From: Prostheceraeus crozeri
Taxonomy: Eukaryota > Platyhelminthes > Polycladida > Euryleptidae
Length of the DNA stretch: 64,000 nt
Direction: 5' to 3'
Assembly (NCBI GenBank): GCA_907163375.1
Contig: CAJQUW010015612.1
Location: 248,101-312,100 of the forward strand
Part shown: positions 44,348 to 54,364 of the stretch, piece by piece
Position numbering within the stretch: position 1 is the first letter of the stretch
Layout of the letters: every line of letters begins with the position of its first letter
Translations under genes and position numbers: made by a program
Notes under the pieces: generated by a model
What the model saw: the letters and a program-made list of their open reading frames with translations, nothing else
What the model was told of the DNA's origin: nothing
Databases searched by the model: none

Positions 44348-44800
44348 ATGGCACCTGAAGTCAATACATTGAAACATGATGATTGCACGATTCGCTTTCA
44401 TCAAGAGTGCTTCGAAGGCTTAATACAAGATTACATCCTTGAGTTTCAAAGGGAGGAGACAGAATTGGAAGCATGTTTAGACTACACACGAAAAATATCT
44501 ACGGAGTTGATATCTTATTTCAAAGACAGTCTCATCAAGGCTCACTTAATTGCAAATGTCAATTACATTCATTTTCCAGAAGGTGAAGTAGCGGAAAGTG
44601 TTGACTTTCAATTTCGTTCCTATGGACAAGAATATGTTACTGATGCTTCTGAGTTTTATACACGACATCTGCGGAAGATTATTTCTCGGATGGACAACTT
44701 TCATGGTTACGGCGATCATTTGCTTCTGAATAAAATAAACCATATTGTCATTGCTATTAGTAAAGTGGGTTTCAATGATGTTAAATCAAAGACCAAATAA
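44348..44800 (+). pseudogene. Polinton small gene A3, relative of the polymerase N-terminal domain (fossil)
   Basis: 150 residues from a well-placed ATG (CAACCATGGC). Blocks: CTIRFHQECFEGLIQDYILE, TELISYFKDSL, AESVDFQFRSYGQEYVTDAS, FYTRHLRKIISRMDNF, NKINHIVIAISKV. Best preserved of the three A genes, with an open frame throughout and an AATAAA at its end (44798-44803). It lies next to the right terminus, transcribed toward it and divergent from the polymerase. Function unknown; family membership is seen directly in the sequence. Confidence 0.65.
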
Positions 44801-44827
44801 AGTATTTTTTCATGACACTTGTGTTGT

Positions 44828-45234
44828 GCCAACAGTGTGGTGAAAATTTTGAAAAATTCCAAACTTCCGAATTTCAACCTGAAACTTATCCCAAAACTTT
44901 TTTCATCACTTTTCACTCATACCCCCCCGGGGGGTCGGTAAAATTTGATGAAAAATGTTTTGGTAAGAGTCCCAGGTCGTAATTCGGAACTTTGAAAATT
45001 TTCAAAATTTTTTCCATACTAAGTAACTCTGACACTTAGGATTTTTTTTTCGGAAATTCCTAAAATCTTGTAACAGCTCTAACTTTTGAACGGCTGGTCC
45101 GATTGACCCGCGACAAAAAATGTCATTTGGTAGTTTTTTCTCCTCTTTCAAATGAATATCTATCAGACAAAATCCATCCACTAGAGGCAAAGTTAGCCTC
45201 GGAGGGGATCAAAACATAATTTGTCACAAATGTG
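44828..45234. other. Polinton inner flank of the right terminus
   Basis: Non-coding. AT-rich with one CCCCCCGGGGGG run near 44924. It has no counterpart on the left side. Confidence 0.5.
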
Positions 45235-46384
45235 ACGCTGATTCCAAATCTGGTCTCTGTTTTCCCGTCCGAGGCTTGCTTCACCCGCTAGAGCGATTTT
45301 CGTAAAAATTCTAACTCTGTCGTTTTTCGTCAATGTCCAAAATTTTCAATAACGTCTCACCTCTAAACGAAGGCAGGTAGGAACAAGCCATGTTTTCCAC
45401 TGCATTTGTCTCATTCTCAGCTTTCAAACGAGCTATTGCACGACATTCTACGATCTCTAGAACCAAAGTTGGAAGATCGCTCCCGAGGGGCGGGGTCAGA
45501 ACCTTTTCTCTCCGATTGAGTTCGGAAGAAGTTCTTAGACCCAAAATTGACCAAAACGTCCGACTTTGCACTCCGTTTTCACATCCGAGGTCTCCTTCCT
45601 GTCGAAAAACGACTTTTCTCATCCCAAAACATCCAACACCCGACTTTTCCAACTCTGACGTTTTCCTGCCATTTCCTCCCTCAACCCATGAACATTGGAC
45701 CAAACTGAGTTTTACACAGCACTTTTCTCATTCTTAGCTTTCAAATGAGCTATCACACGACTTTCTACGATCTTTCACACCAAAGTTGGAAGTTTGACAG
45801 GAGGGGGGGGGGACGTCCTCAAAATTTTTTTCTCTCCGATTTCGCTGGGAAGAAGTTCCTAGACCCAACATTTCACGTAGAATCCGAATCTCGCCTCCGT
45901 TTTTCCATCCGAGCACTCTTTCATGCCGAAAAATGGACTTTCTCATCCCAAAACCACCAAATCACGCCTTTTTCCAACTCTGCCGTTTTCAGAGATTCCA
46001 CCCCTTGTCTCACAGGGAAACTCCTCCTTCCTTCCTTCCCCACCCAAAATTTCACGCAGATTCCAAATCTAAACTCCAATTTCCAATCCGAGACCTCCTT
46101 CATGCCGAATTCCAGCCTTTCTCATCCCAAAACCACCAAAACCCACCCTTTCCTCACTCTATCCTTCCCAGTTTCCACCCCTTGCCTCATCACTCCTCCT
46201 TCCTTCCTTCCTTCCTTCCAGAGGGGGGGGGGTAGGGAACAGTTTCCTCCTCTCGGACCCATTCCTCCCATCACATCCTTGGCTGCCTCCTTCCTTCCAG
46301 AGGGGGGGCTGAGTCAGCCTGATGACTCATCGATGACTCATCACTGCACCGCACCGGCCTTGAATTTGCCACGGGCTGACTACT
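45235..46384 (-). repeat. Right terminal inverted repeat of Polinton
   Basis: About 1,150 bp, the inverted counterpart of 31964-33116. Homology ends inward at ACGCTGATTCC, beyond which the two inner flanks differ. Confidence 0.9.
46310..46340. promoter_or_regulatory. Triple TGAGTCA motif near right Polinton end
   Basis: TGAGTCA at 46310-46316, TGACTCA at 46323-46329 and 46334-46340; the mirror image of the left cluster. Confidence 0.5.
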
Positions 46385-46390
46385 CACTTG

Positions 46391-47045
46391 TTCTCTTCTG
46401 TTGCCCTCCTCAAGCTTTTTGGTGAAATGTCGAATATTGTCGAAATGATGGGCTATGATGTCGTAAACCTCTCTGGGGGCCTCTTTGAGGATGTCGATTG
46501 CGATTCTATCCTGACCCATGACTTTTCCAGCTTGCATTTTCTGTATTGCTATCTCAATCTCCTCGATTAAAACTTTTAATTGATGTCTTCGTGACTATGA
46601 TTCGGCATGTCGTCGATGTTTTTTTTAGAAGCAAACAGATTCATGTAGAACTTCGATATAATGTCGGAAATTTCCTCCTTGCTGTGTTTGACCGTCCCGT
46701 TCTCGTCTTCCATGCCTATTATAGCTTTTTTATGCAGTGATGTTGCTTTTTTCGCACTCTTGATTGATTGCATCTTCTGGGCTGCCTCGATAGCCTTTCT
46801 CTCATTATACTCTTTATAGTCACTTCGAACCTGCTTTCTAAGGTTCTTGCTCGCAGCTTGCGAAAAGCTGGTACACTACCAGCTGCATAATGCTATACCT
46901 CAGTAATATTTTTGGCATGTACGCTTGCTCAATAGCGCTCTACGTCGAATTTTTCTCTAAAGTATCCCTGATTTCGGCTTCTATTGACGAGGCTTAATTT
47001 CTCCCGCACTTCCTTACCTATTCTCACACATGGCCGATCTTTATG
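46391..47045 (-). pseudogene. RTE LINE, region upstream of and entering the reverse transcriptase
   Basis: Minus strand, right to left: RPCVRIGKEVREKLSLVNRS (near 46975-47040), then RKQVRSDYKEYNERKAIEA, then IIGMEDENGTVKHSKEEISD and ISKFYMNLFAS, the linker between endonuclease and polymerase in RTE elements. Then MQAGKVMGQDRIAIDILKEA and LEEGNRREQ, entering the polymerase fingers. Discounting the Polinton and one CACTTG, the frame runs EQ-VG-FRKGFSTVDN into 31957. The endonuclease is missing upstream of about 47045, so the LINE is 5'-truncated as well as frame-shifted. Confidence 0.8.
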
Positions 47046-47049
47046 CAAA

Positions 47050-47740
47050 ATATAGAGACAGACTAAACAGCCAATAATAGACTTTAAGCAAGAACTAGAA
47101 TCAACTGATAAGATATCACCAGAGATGAGCAAAGAATCATCGACGGAAGTTGTAGTAAAGATTTTTGATGCCATTGGGTGTGATGATAATTGTCTGAATA
47201 GGGACATTACCAAAGATGAAATAATAAGCTCGCCAAAATACATGAATTATTCAAAATCCAGTGAACCTGACAATGTAGTCTGTGAAATACTGAAAAGGAA
47301 TACTGACGCTACCTTAGTTATACTTGAAAATATGTTCAACCAAATTCTAAATGATCAAGTGACTCCATGAAACCTCAGCTGGACAACTTCAATATACAAA
47401 AAGGATGATAAAAACGATGCAAAATCATACAAATTTGTCAACTTATCTTCCTGTCTTGAACAACTGATGACGAAAATTTTTAATAACCGCATAGATAATT
47501 GGATAGCAAAATATGACTTACTACACCAATCCCAGACAGGATTTCGGAAAGGCAACTCAACATTTGATTGTATTTGGTTCTTAAAAGAGATATTTCAAGC
47601 ACACAAAAATGCTAAAATACCGCTATGTCTTTGTTTCATTGACTTATCGAAGGCCTCTGACCACAGAATTAAATATTTTGTTTATCTGCTTTGGTTTGCT
47701 AGAAGTGTGATTAATACGAAATCGCCGGTACATAGAGGAA
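47050..47740 (+). pseudogene. Second non-LTR retrotransposon, reverse transcriptase first half
   Basis: Plus strand from about 47125: NRDITKDEIISSPKYMNYSK, SSEPDNVVCEILKRN, WTTSIYKKDDKNDAKSYKFV, LEQLMTKIFNNRIDNWIAKY, then TGFRKGNSTFDCIWFLKEIF and LCLCFIDLSKASD (palm motif A, with Ser replacing the usual Phe). A TGA after VTP at about 47368 replaces the expected Trp. It is interrupted at about 47740 by inserted repeats and resumes at 48715. The clade is not RTE; it resembles the large invertebrate group whose C-terminus reads K-x-V-x-L-S-G-N-x-V-N-Y-W. Confidence 0.75.
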
Positions 47741-48714
47741 CCTATTAAGTCGGCAAAAAGGAATTCCTTATACCTTGCAGTATAACAGTAGTGCGTCGCT
47801 TGCGGATTAATGTGAGTTCCAGCAAAGTGCTTCGAAAATCCTTCACCGTCGAAGAATTCAGATCATTGCGCACAAGTTTTCTCCATAATGTTGGCCCTTC
47901 CGACCATTATTAAAAAAAGTAGCAGGCGTACGAAAATTAGTTCACTTGATGATTTCACATCCTCTCCTCGGCATTGCTCACTGTATACACTGCATGCATT
48001 GAATCGAAGCCAGTCATCGATGTGTGTTTTGGTGTGTGCGAAGTGATATCTCTGCACGCACGCATCTCTTACTGGATCTGGTTCCTATGCTGACAGCTTA
48101 TTGTTTGCCATTTCCAATAGCAAGCGATACACGAATTATCCATTCGAGAAGGAGCAAGTCTATTATTTCGCATATCCGACCAAACATTATCATTTTATTT
48201 CAAGAGAAATGCGTACATACCAAAAATACAAGAAAATAAACTGCAAACACAAACTACCTTAGCTCAGAAATTAAGTCCTTATCACCTACGAAAATTAATT
48301 GAACAAGATCTAACAAAAATCAAAAATTTCAAATAAGTCCCTGGCAGATGGTAAGGTAGCCAGAACAGAGGCAGCATTCCCCCTCTGAACAGCCATGCTG
48401 AGTCTCTGCATCAAAAAGGATGTGGATCTTGGATCCCCAGTGGCCGCTTCAACCCTCCTGCCGACCTCACGGACGAAAGATATATAGCAGAAGGTCCCCA
48501 AGCCCCAAAAGTTTCGATACATATGGGAATGACTTCATATGTATGCGACAAGTTCGAATATTTGGCAAGCTTACGATGTTGTCTAATGTTGGAGCAAGTT
48601 GTCTAATTCTGTGATGTGCCATTTCGATATTAAGGTTACATGCAATTCTTCCTTTCTAGGAAACCGAAGCGCGCCTAGATGAATCTACTTCTGTGCCTCT
48701 GACAGCATTCAAAG
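47741..48714. other. Insertion splitting the second LINE
   Basis: Begins with a diverged copy of the dispersed repeat seen at 3960-4115 (47749-47885) and contains a minus-strand LINE scrap at 48310-48522. The remainder is unassigned. Confidence 0.5.
48310..48522 (-). pseudogene. C-terminal scrap of a non-LTR reverse transcriptase
   Basis: Reads FVREVGRRVEAATGDPRSTS, then FLMQRLSMAVQRGNAASVLATL, the same tail motif as 1-275. It ends within 20 residues of that motif, as intact members do. The upstream portion (MYRNFWGLGTF) is frame-shifted from the expected sequence. An isolated 3' end, as expected of a heavily 5'-truncated LINE insertion. Confidence 0.6.
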
Positions 48715-49240
48715 GAAAAGTTAATATTAATCAAGCTGAAACATGTGCTACCAGGAGGAAGGTTTCTATTGCCATTGTATGATATACTTAACAATAGTTT
48801 TATTCAATGGAAATCAAATGAGTTAAAGTAGAGCAATGGCATCCCTCTAGGGGATAGCTTATCGTCCACATTATTTTGTCTATACATAAATGAACTGCTG
48901 TCAAATCTAGATAAGAACGAAGAACTCATTGATGCCACTGAAGTAGATGAAATGAAAATTGCATCACTCATTTATGCTGACGACATACTATTAATGAGTC
49001 ACACAAAGGAGGGTTTAACCCATCAGATAAGAACAGTTCAAAATTGCTGCAATGAAAGCTGTCTAAATATTAATTGCGACAATAAACCAATAAATATATA
49101 GAATTCAATACTAAAATAAAACAGAAAATGCGTTCTATCGAGATTGCAAAAGAGTATGAATGTCTCGGTGCATTATTTTCCAAGAGAGATAGCAGACATC
49201 TACAGGAAATATCCAAACGTGGAAAGATAAGCCTATATCA
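48715..49240 (+). pseudogene. Second non-LTR retrotransposon, reverse transcriptase second half
   Basis: SNGIPLGDSLSSTLFCLYIN (motif B region), then MKIASLIYADDILLMSHTKE with an intact catalytic YADD (near 48978), then QIRTVQNCCNESCLNINCDN, then in another frame IAKEYECLGALFSKRDS. It continues 47050-47740 across the insertion. Several stops and frame shifts. Confidence 0.75.
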
Positions 49241-49659
49241 TCTTGCATAACAGGAAAAACTATCACAAGGTTCGTTTGCGTTGATAGAAAAATTTTGAAA
49301 AACTCATTTGAAATGTTGATATTATCAAAGATGAAATGCAGTTAAATTCTATAATCCTCTAAATCTGAGAAGGTTATTTGCCATAATATGAAAAATGTCG
49401 CAGGGCAATATTTTTTATCCTTGCCCTTCCGGGAGGCCAAGATAGATGTTCATAGAAATATTCATATTCTCACATTAGTTATTGGACATTGATTTATAGG
49501 ATAAGCTAATTCTATGAATCCAGCGGTCAAGAAAATCGTAGAAATCCCCGTCCGCTTCGCGGCATCGTATTTCTACACTTTCTTGCCTTTTTGGCTTCAT
49601 AGAATTAGTCCAGGAAAACTAGGATTTAAATCGGACAAAGTTCGGTGATTCAACCCGGA
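49241..49659. other. Non-coding interval with a small hairpin
   Basis: Inverted arms CTAATTCTATGAA (49506-49518) and TTCATAGAATTAG (49596-49608) enclose a second inner pair (AAGAAAATCGTAGAAAT and ATTTCTACACTTTCTT). About 100 bp, possibly a foldback MITE. Nothing else seen. Confidence 0.5.
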
Positions 49660-50690
49660 CGGTGATCTCTTGTAATTTCTATTCTTGTTCATTCGAATAT
49701 TTTATATTTGCTATTGACTTGCCGACTTGACATGAACTGGGAATATTTATGTGATCATGTAGTGAATTAAATACTTTTCTGATCAATTGATGGTCATCCA
49801 TCCGACTCAATTTTAGCCAATAATTAACGACATTGCCAGATAGATGTACCACTTTACCCACATATTAACTTTCTTTCTCCAAAATTTGTAATTTTGATTT
49901 CTATTTGAGTAAATAAACATCAACTATTATTTTTATTAATTCAAGGCAACTTTTTAAAAACGGCGTTCCATCGGTTTTATGCCAAATTCTCCTATGATGT
50001 AATAAGTCGGCGTTGTTCGTTTCAAATGATAAACTTTTGTTTTTATCAAAGTAGTTATTTAGACCAGGAAATTTAGGAACGAAATGTAAGTAACCCGGAC
50101 ACAATTCGCGGTACCCTGAAAATTGGCATACATGTAGTTTAGATTCTGTTTATTAACATATCAAAAGTCACCGTAAATCCGTCATATGCACTCTGAGTAG
50201 CAGCCCCCCAAAGATGACATACTGCATGAGGTTTTCCGAGGTCTATTTTGATGATATCTGTTTCCTTATTGGTGCGTGCGTAAATCAGCAGTGAGTGGAA
50301 ACCTGACTTTCAAAATATTCATGATCAAACGTTTTTTGGAGTGTTAATCATGGGCTACACCTTTTAATCTAACATCTAATGGATTGGGTAGCTATCATCA
50401 AGATTAGTCTCTGAAAATGAAATATTTGTGACAGTGTATTAATCGTCCATCGGTCATTTATAAAGAAAGTTATTGGTTAACAACGCTTTTCAAAACTATG
50501 TTGCATCAGGGTCGCTTCACAACTTCTAATAAGCACAGAATAATAAAAATATGTGATGATATAGTCACAATGAATTCTCAATTACATTTTCATCGAATGG
50601 TCTGTGTGACTAAGGCACTTAATGACCTGAAATCATATTTCTATCATGAGTTAGCTTCTAGTCTTCCGTCTCCTATTGACGATGTTTCCT
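49660..50690. repeat. Left arm of large inverted repeat
   Basis: About 1.03 kb, inverted relative to 52876-53925, with a few percent difference and a 31-bp length difference near 50290. The minus strand encodes GKVVHLSGNVVNYWLKLSRM (49679-49861), a LINE C-terminal motif. Confidence 0.85.
49679..49861 (-). pseudogene. LINE C-terminal fragment in left arm
   Basis: MGKVVHLSGNVVNYWLKLSR then LIRKVFNSLHDHINIPSS, about 60 residues. It resembles the conserved tail (L-G-K/R-x-P/V...YW-x-R/K-L) of non-LTR reverse transcriptases such as the one at 47050-49240. The same fragment appears in the right arm on the plus strand (53725-53907), with two or three substitutions. Confidence 0.45.
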
Positions 50691-52875
50691 TAAGAAAGAG
50701 AACTAAAAAAAAAGAAATATTCATAATTTGATGAATATCCCAAGACATCATTCAGAAGAAATGTCGACGAACCACATACGGAATTGCTCCTGATATAATA
50801 TTTCGTGAAGACATGTATGTTGTTTCGTCATTTGTGCACAAAGCCAATTTCTCGGAAACGCAAAATGTAATTCAACGTAGCAAAGTGCGTCAAGGTAACA
50901 AAGTTAAAAAAAAAACAAGCTAGTGACTAGTTAATTTTCAATAGGTACAAAATATGATATAAAAGAAAATTTTTATATCCTAAAATGTCTAAAGATTTTA
51001 AAAATACTTGCTAGAAGGACAAACAGCGCTTCTCCTCTTCTCATGTGTAATGAATTGGCGAGTAAGTCGTTCTGTTCAAAATTATGTTTATCACTTATAT
51101 GTTGAAAAGATCCTATTTAACAGTCTGCCCATTCAGATGATAAGAGGACAGGTCTGTTTCCAATCAGAATACCAGATCTAGCTAACACAGAGGGATTACG
51201 CTATCTAAAATCTACCAGGTGTGTAAGAGAATTAATATTAGTTCCTTAAGTTAAAACGTGAAATAGAATTCTACAAAATATGCATACAAATTATTTGACT
51301 ATTTTTAATGAGGTCATCAACAGGAACTTGGTCAGGACGATCGCGTTTCGACCGCTTAATCCTGGACGCTCAAACCAGACCAAGCGCGGTCCTGTACATT
51401 AAATATGCACAGCCTCAAAAATTGAATTAATAGTAGAGAAAGATTAGCATCTAGCAAAAAAAAAATAGAGTCACTGTTGACTGAAATGTACCTCAGGCAT
51501 TTGAAAGAAGGACAGAGTCCAGCCAGTAGAGGTAAGACCAGATTGATCAAATATCTAAAGGCAAAGGTTTCGACGGCTGACATTGCCTACATAGCAATAC
51601 AAGCTGTTGACTACAGCCTGATTCCAATCGCGTTAATTGTTTATTCCGTATTTTAAGGATGTGAGAATCATTTAGTAGTTGCGCTTGTAGGTGCTGAGCT
51701 ATTACAGCCAAATATTGATTTAGTATCTTTTATATATATGTAATATCTTGCTGTATTCCTAGCAAAAGACGATGTAATATTGTATTGTCTTTGTTCGTAG
51801 CTGGTAAGTGATTCACTCATCTTTCTGAGGCAAAATGAACAATACTACGATCAGCTATATAGCTTGCATAAGTCTATAGGCAATTATTAACCGCTAAAAT
51901 TCTGTCCTATATACCAAGATATTCATCAAAGACAATGGTCGCGCTACTAATCTTAGCCCCTGAAAACAAACTAACCTAGCCTTTGCGCGAGTAAGCATGT
52001 CTCTTGTTCATTAATTCATGCATCAAATTTTGTAGCGATCGGTTGAGCTCTACGGTTCCTAAAATGGACTTCAGCATTTCTGGCCGAAAAATCTTAAGTC
52101 TCGTTAGTCTCTCCGATTGGTATGCCTGCTAAGCTGGTGTAAAACATTCATGAAAAACATTTCTTTTTTCAAGGACAGAGTTTGAAGTAATTTGAATCAA
52201 ACAATCATCTTCATTACGAAATGATGAATTTAAAATCAATCGACGTGCACTAGAGTAAATAGACTTCACTTATGGAATTAAGATGTATTTAATTTCAATA
52301 ATAGGATAACATTCCGCCGAGCGATCAGGCCGGTGCAGCTGAAAAAAAAATTTATGATCACCTACTTTTATGCATTTATGCTTCGATCCTCTTCGGTTTC
52401 TTTATTAGTACTGGATGTTAGTATTTATCCTCAAAGCTTAGAAATAGAAAGTACATCGTTCAATAATTTGTTTAGCCTACTATTACACATCATTCAAAAC
52501 ATTTTCTAGTATGTATTTTTAAGAATAATTTTTTTTGCTTCAGCTAAGGTGCCTGATCGTTATACATCGTTCTGTTAATGAAGACAGGTATATTTCAATT
52601 CCATAATTGAAGGTTATTCAATGCTCAAAGTTATTCGATTGACCTTGACTTTATCATCCAGTAATTTAGAAAATAGTTATTTCATTCAAATGATTTTATA
52701 TATACAAAATGCCAAATCACACGCAAGTGATGTATTTTTCCATTGATTTTCGAGCTGTAATTGGAAATCTGTCGGTACATTGAGGATGTATCGGCCCATG
52801 AGCCCAAGTTCTCGTCACCGGCCCCACCCATGCCAATGGGCCTTACCCTTGGGCACCATTCAACTGGCTAATCTC
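50691..52875. other. Spacer of the large inverted repeat
   Basis: 2.2 kb, AT-rich, with no open frame or repeat I can assign. Confidence 0.5.
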
Positions 52876-53925
52876 AAAAAGAGACGGAAGACTAGAAGCT
52901 AACTCATGATAGAAATATGATTTCAGGTCATTAAGTGCCTTAGACACACAGACCATTCGATGAAAATGTAATTGAGAATTCATTGTGACTATATCATCAC
53001 ATATTTTTATTATTCTGTGCTTATTAGAAGTTGTGAAGCGACCCTGATGCAACATAGTTTTGAAAAGCGTTGTTAACCAATAACTTTCTTTATAAATGAC
53101 CGATGGACGATTAATACACTGTCACAAATATTTCATTTTCAGAGACTAATCTTGATGATAGCTACCCAATCCATTAGATGTTAGATTAAAATGTGTAGCC
53201 TATGATTAACACTCCAAAAAACGTTTGATCATGAATATTTTGCAAGTCAAGTTTCCACTCACTGCCAGCAGCAAGCTCATTGGTTGAGAGCGTCAGCTGA
53301 TTTACGCACGCACCAATAAGGAAACAGATATCATCAAAATAGACCTCGGAAAACCTCATGCAGTATGTCATCTTTGGGAGGCTGCTACTCAGAGTGCATA
53401 TGACGGATTTACGGTGACTTTTGATATGTTAATAAACAGAATCTAAACTACATGTATGCCAATTTTCAGGGTACCGCGAATTGTGTCCGGGTTACTTACA
53501 TTTCGTTCCTAAATTTCCTGGTCTAAATAGCTACTTTGATAAAAACAAAAATTTTATCATTTGAAACGAACAACGCCGACTTATTACATCATAGGAGAAT
53601 TTGGCATAAAACCGATGGAACGCCGCTTTTAAAAAGTGGCCTTGAATTAATAATAATAATAGTTAATGTTTATTTACTCAAATAGAAATCAAAATTACAA
53701 ATTTTGGAGAAAGAAAGTTAATATGTGGGTAAAGTGGTACATCTATCTGGTAATGTCGTTAATTTTTGGCTAAAATTGAGTCGGATGGATGACCATCAAT
53801 TGATCAGAAAAGTATTTAATTCACTACATGATCACATAAATATTCCCAGTTCATGTCAAGTCGGCAAGTTAATAGCAAATATAAAATATTTGAATGAACA
53901 AGAATAGAAATTACAAGAAATCACC
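52876..53925. repeat. Right arm of large inverted repeat
   Basis: Counterpart of 49660-50690. The inner edge is GAGACGGAAGACTAGAAG and the outer edge TTCTATT...AAGAAATCACC. Directly abuts the CR1-like LINE coding sequence on its right, so it appears to have interrupted that element. Confidence 0.85.
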
Positions 53926-54364
53926 ATTGCTTAAAATATATGTCCAGCCCAATGGAAAAAATAATCGAGCTGAACGGGACATGATCGGTGTAACTCGATT
54001 ATACGGTGTGCTCTGCTCCTTGATCTCTCAACCTTATGTGCAACAGAACTTGAGAGCTTGCCTAATACTGGAGCGTATACAAAATTACGGACATAATAAA
54101 TGCATTTAAAAACTTCAAGTAGCTGTTTCTTGGTCACGTAAGGTTTCAAAGACCGGAGAATATGAAATCGTCGAGAAGCACTGAGTGTGACACGATCGAA
54201 GTGACAATTCCATTTATAATTGCTTTCAATTGTTACCCCTATGATGTTCACGGACCAAGTCAGTTGAATGTCATCATATGGAACAACAGAACAATTCTTA
54301 GAACGATGGAAAAACAATTGCCTGCATTTACTGTAATTCAAATACATGTGGTTCTCTTATTAGT
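53926..54364 (-). pseudogene. CR1-like LINE, C-terminal part of reverse transcriptase
   Basis: Minus strand: MYLNYSKCRQLFFHRSKN, then NIIGVTIESNYKWNCHFDRV, then RRFHILRSLKPYVTKKQLLE, then RIIELHRSCPVQLDY. This is the segment that follows the YADD motif in CR1/L2-type reverse transcriptases. It continues the sequence ending at 56117 once the MITE cluster is discounted. The final C-terminus is cut by the inverted repeat at 53925. Confidence 0.7.

Larger units (their letters stand above)
31964..46384. mobile_element. Polinton/Maverick-class element (fossil, non-canonical gene set)
   Basis: 14,421 bp. It begins AGTAGTCAGCC and ends GGCTGACTACT, with about 1.15-kb inverted terminal repeats and the 6-bp target duplication CACTTG (31958-31963, 46385-46390). 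AGT...ACT ends, a 6-bp duplication and a protein-primed family-B DNA polymerase define Polintons. It lies inside an RTE LINE whose frame is continuous across the target. I see no integrase, packaging ATPase, cysteine protease or capsid gene. The body instead has a cassette of small genes. Termini are about 95% alike by eye, so the age is moderate. The polymerase region has roughly four breaks and some small genes have one or two each. Confidence 0.85.

Noticed and set aside
33116-44828. Search for capsid, packaging ATPase, integrase and protease genes in the Polinton body
   Set aside because: No Walker A/B pair, no HHCC/DDE integrase, no adenain-type triad and no long jelly-roll-sized frame could be found, so none is claimed.
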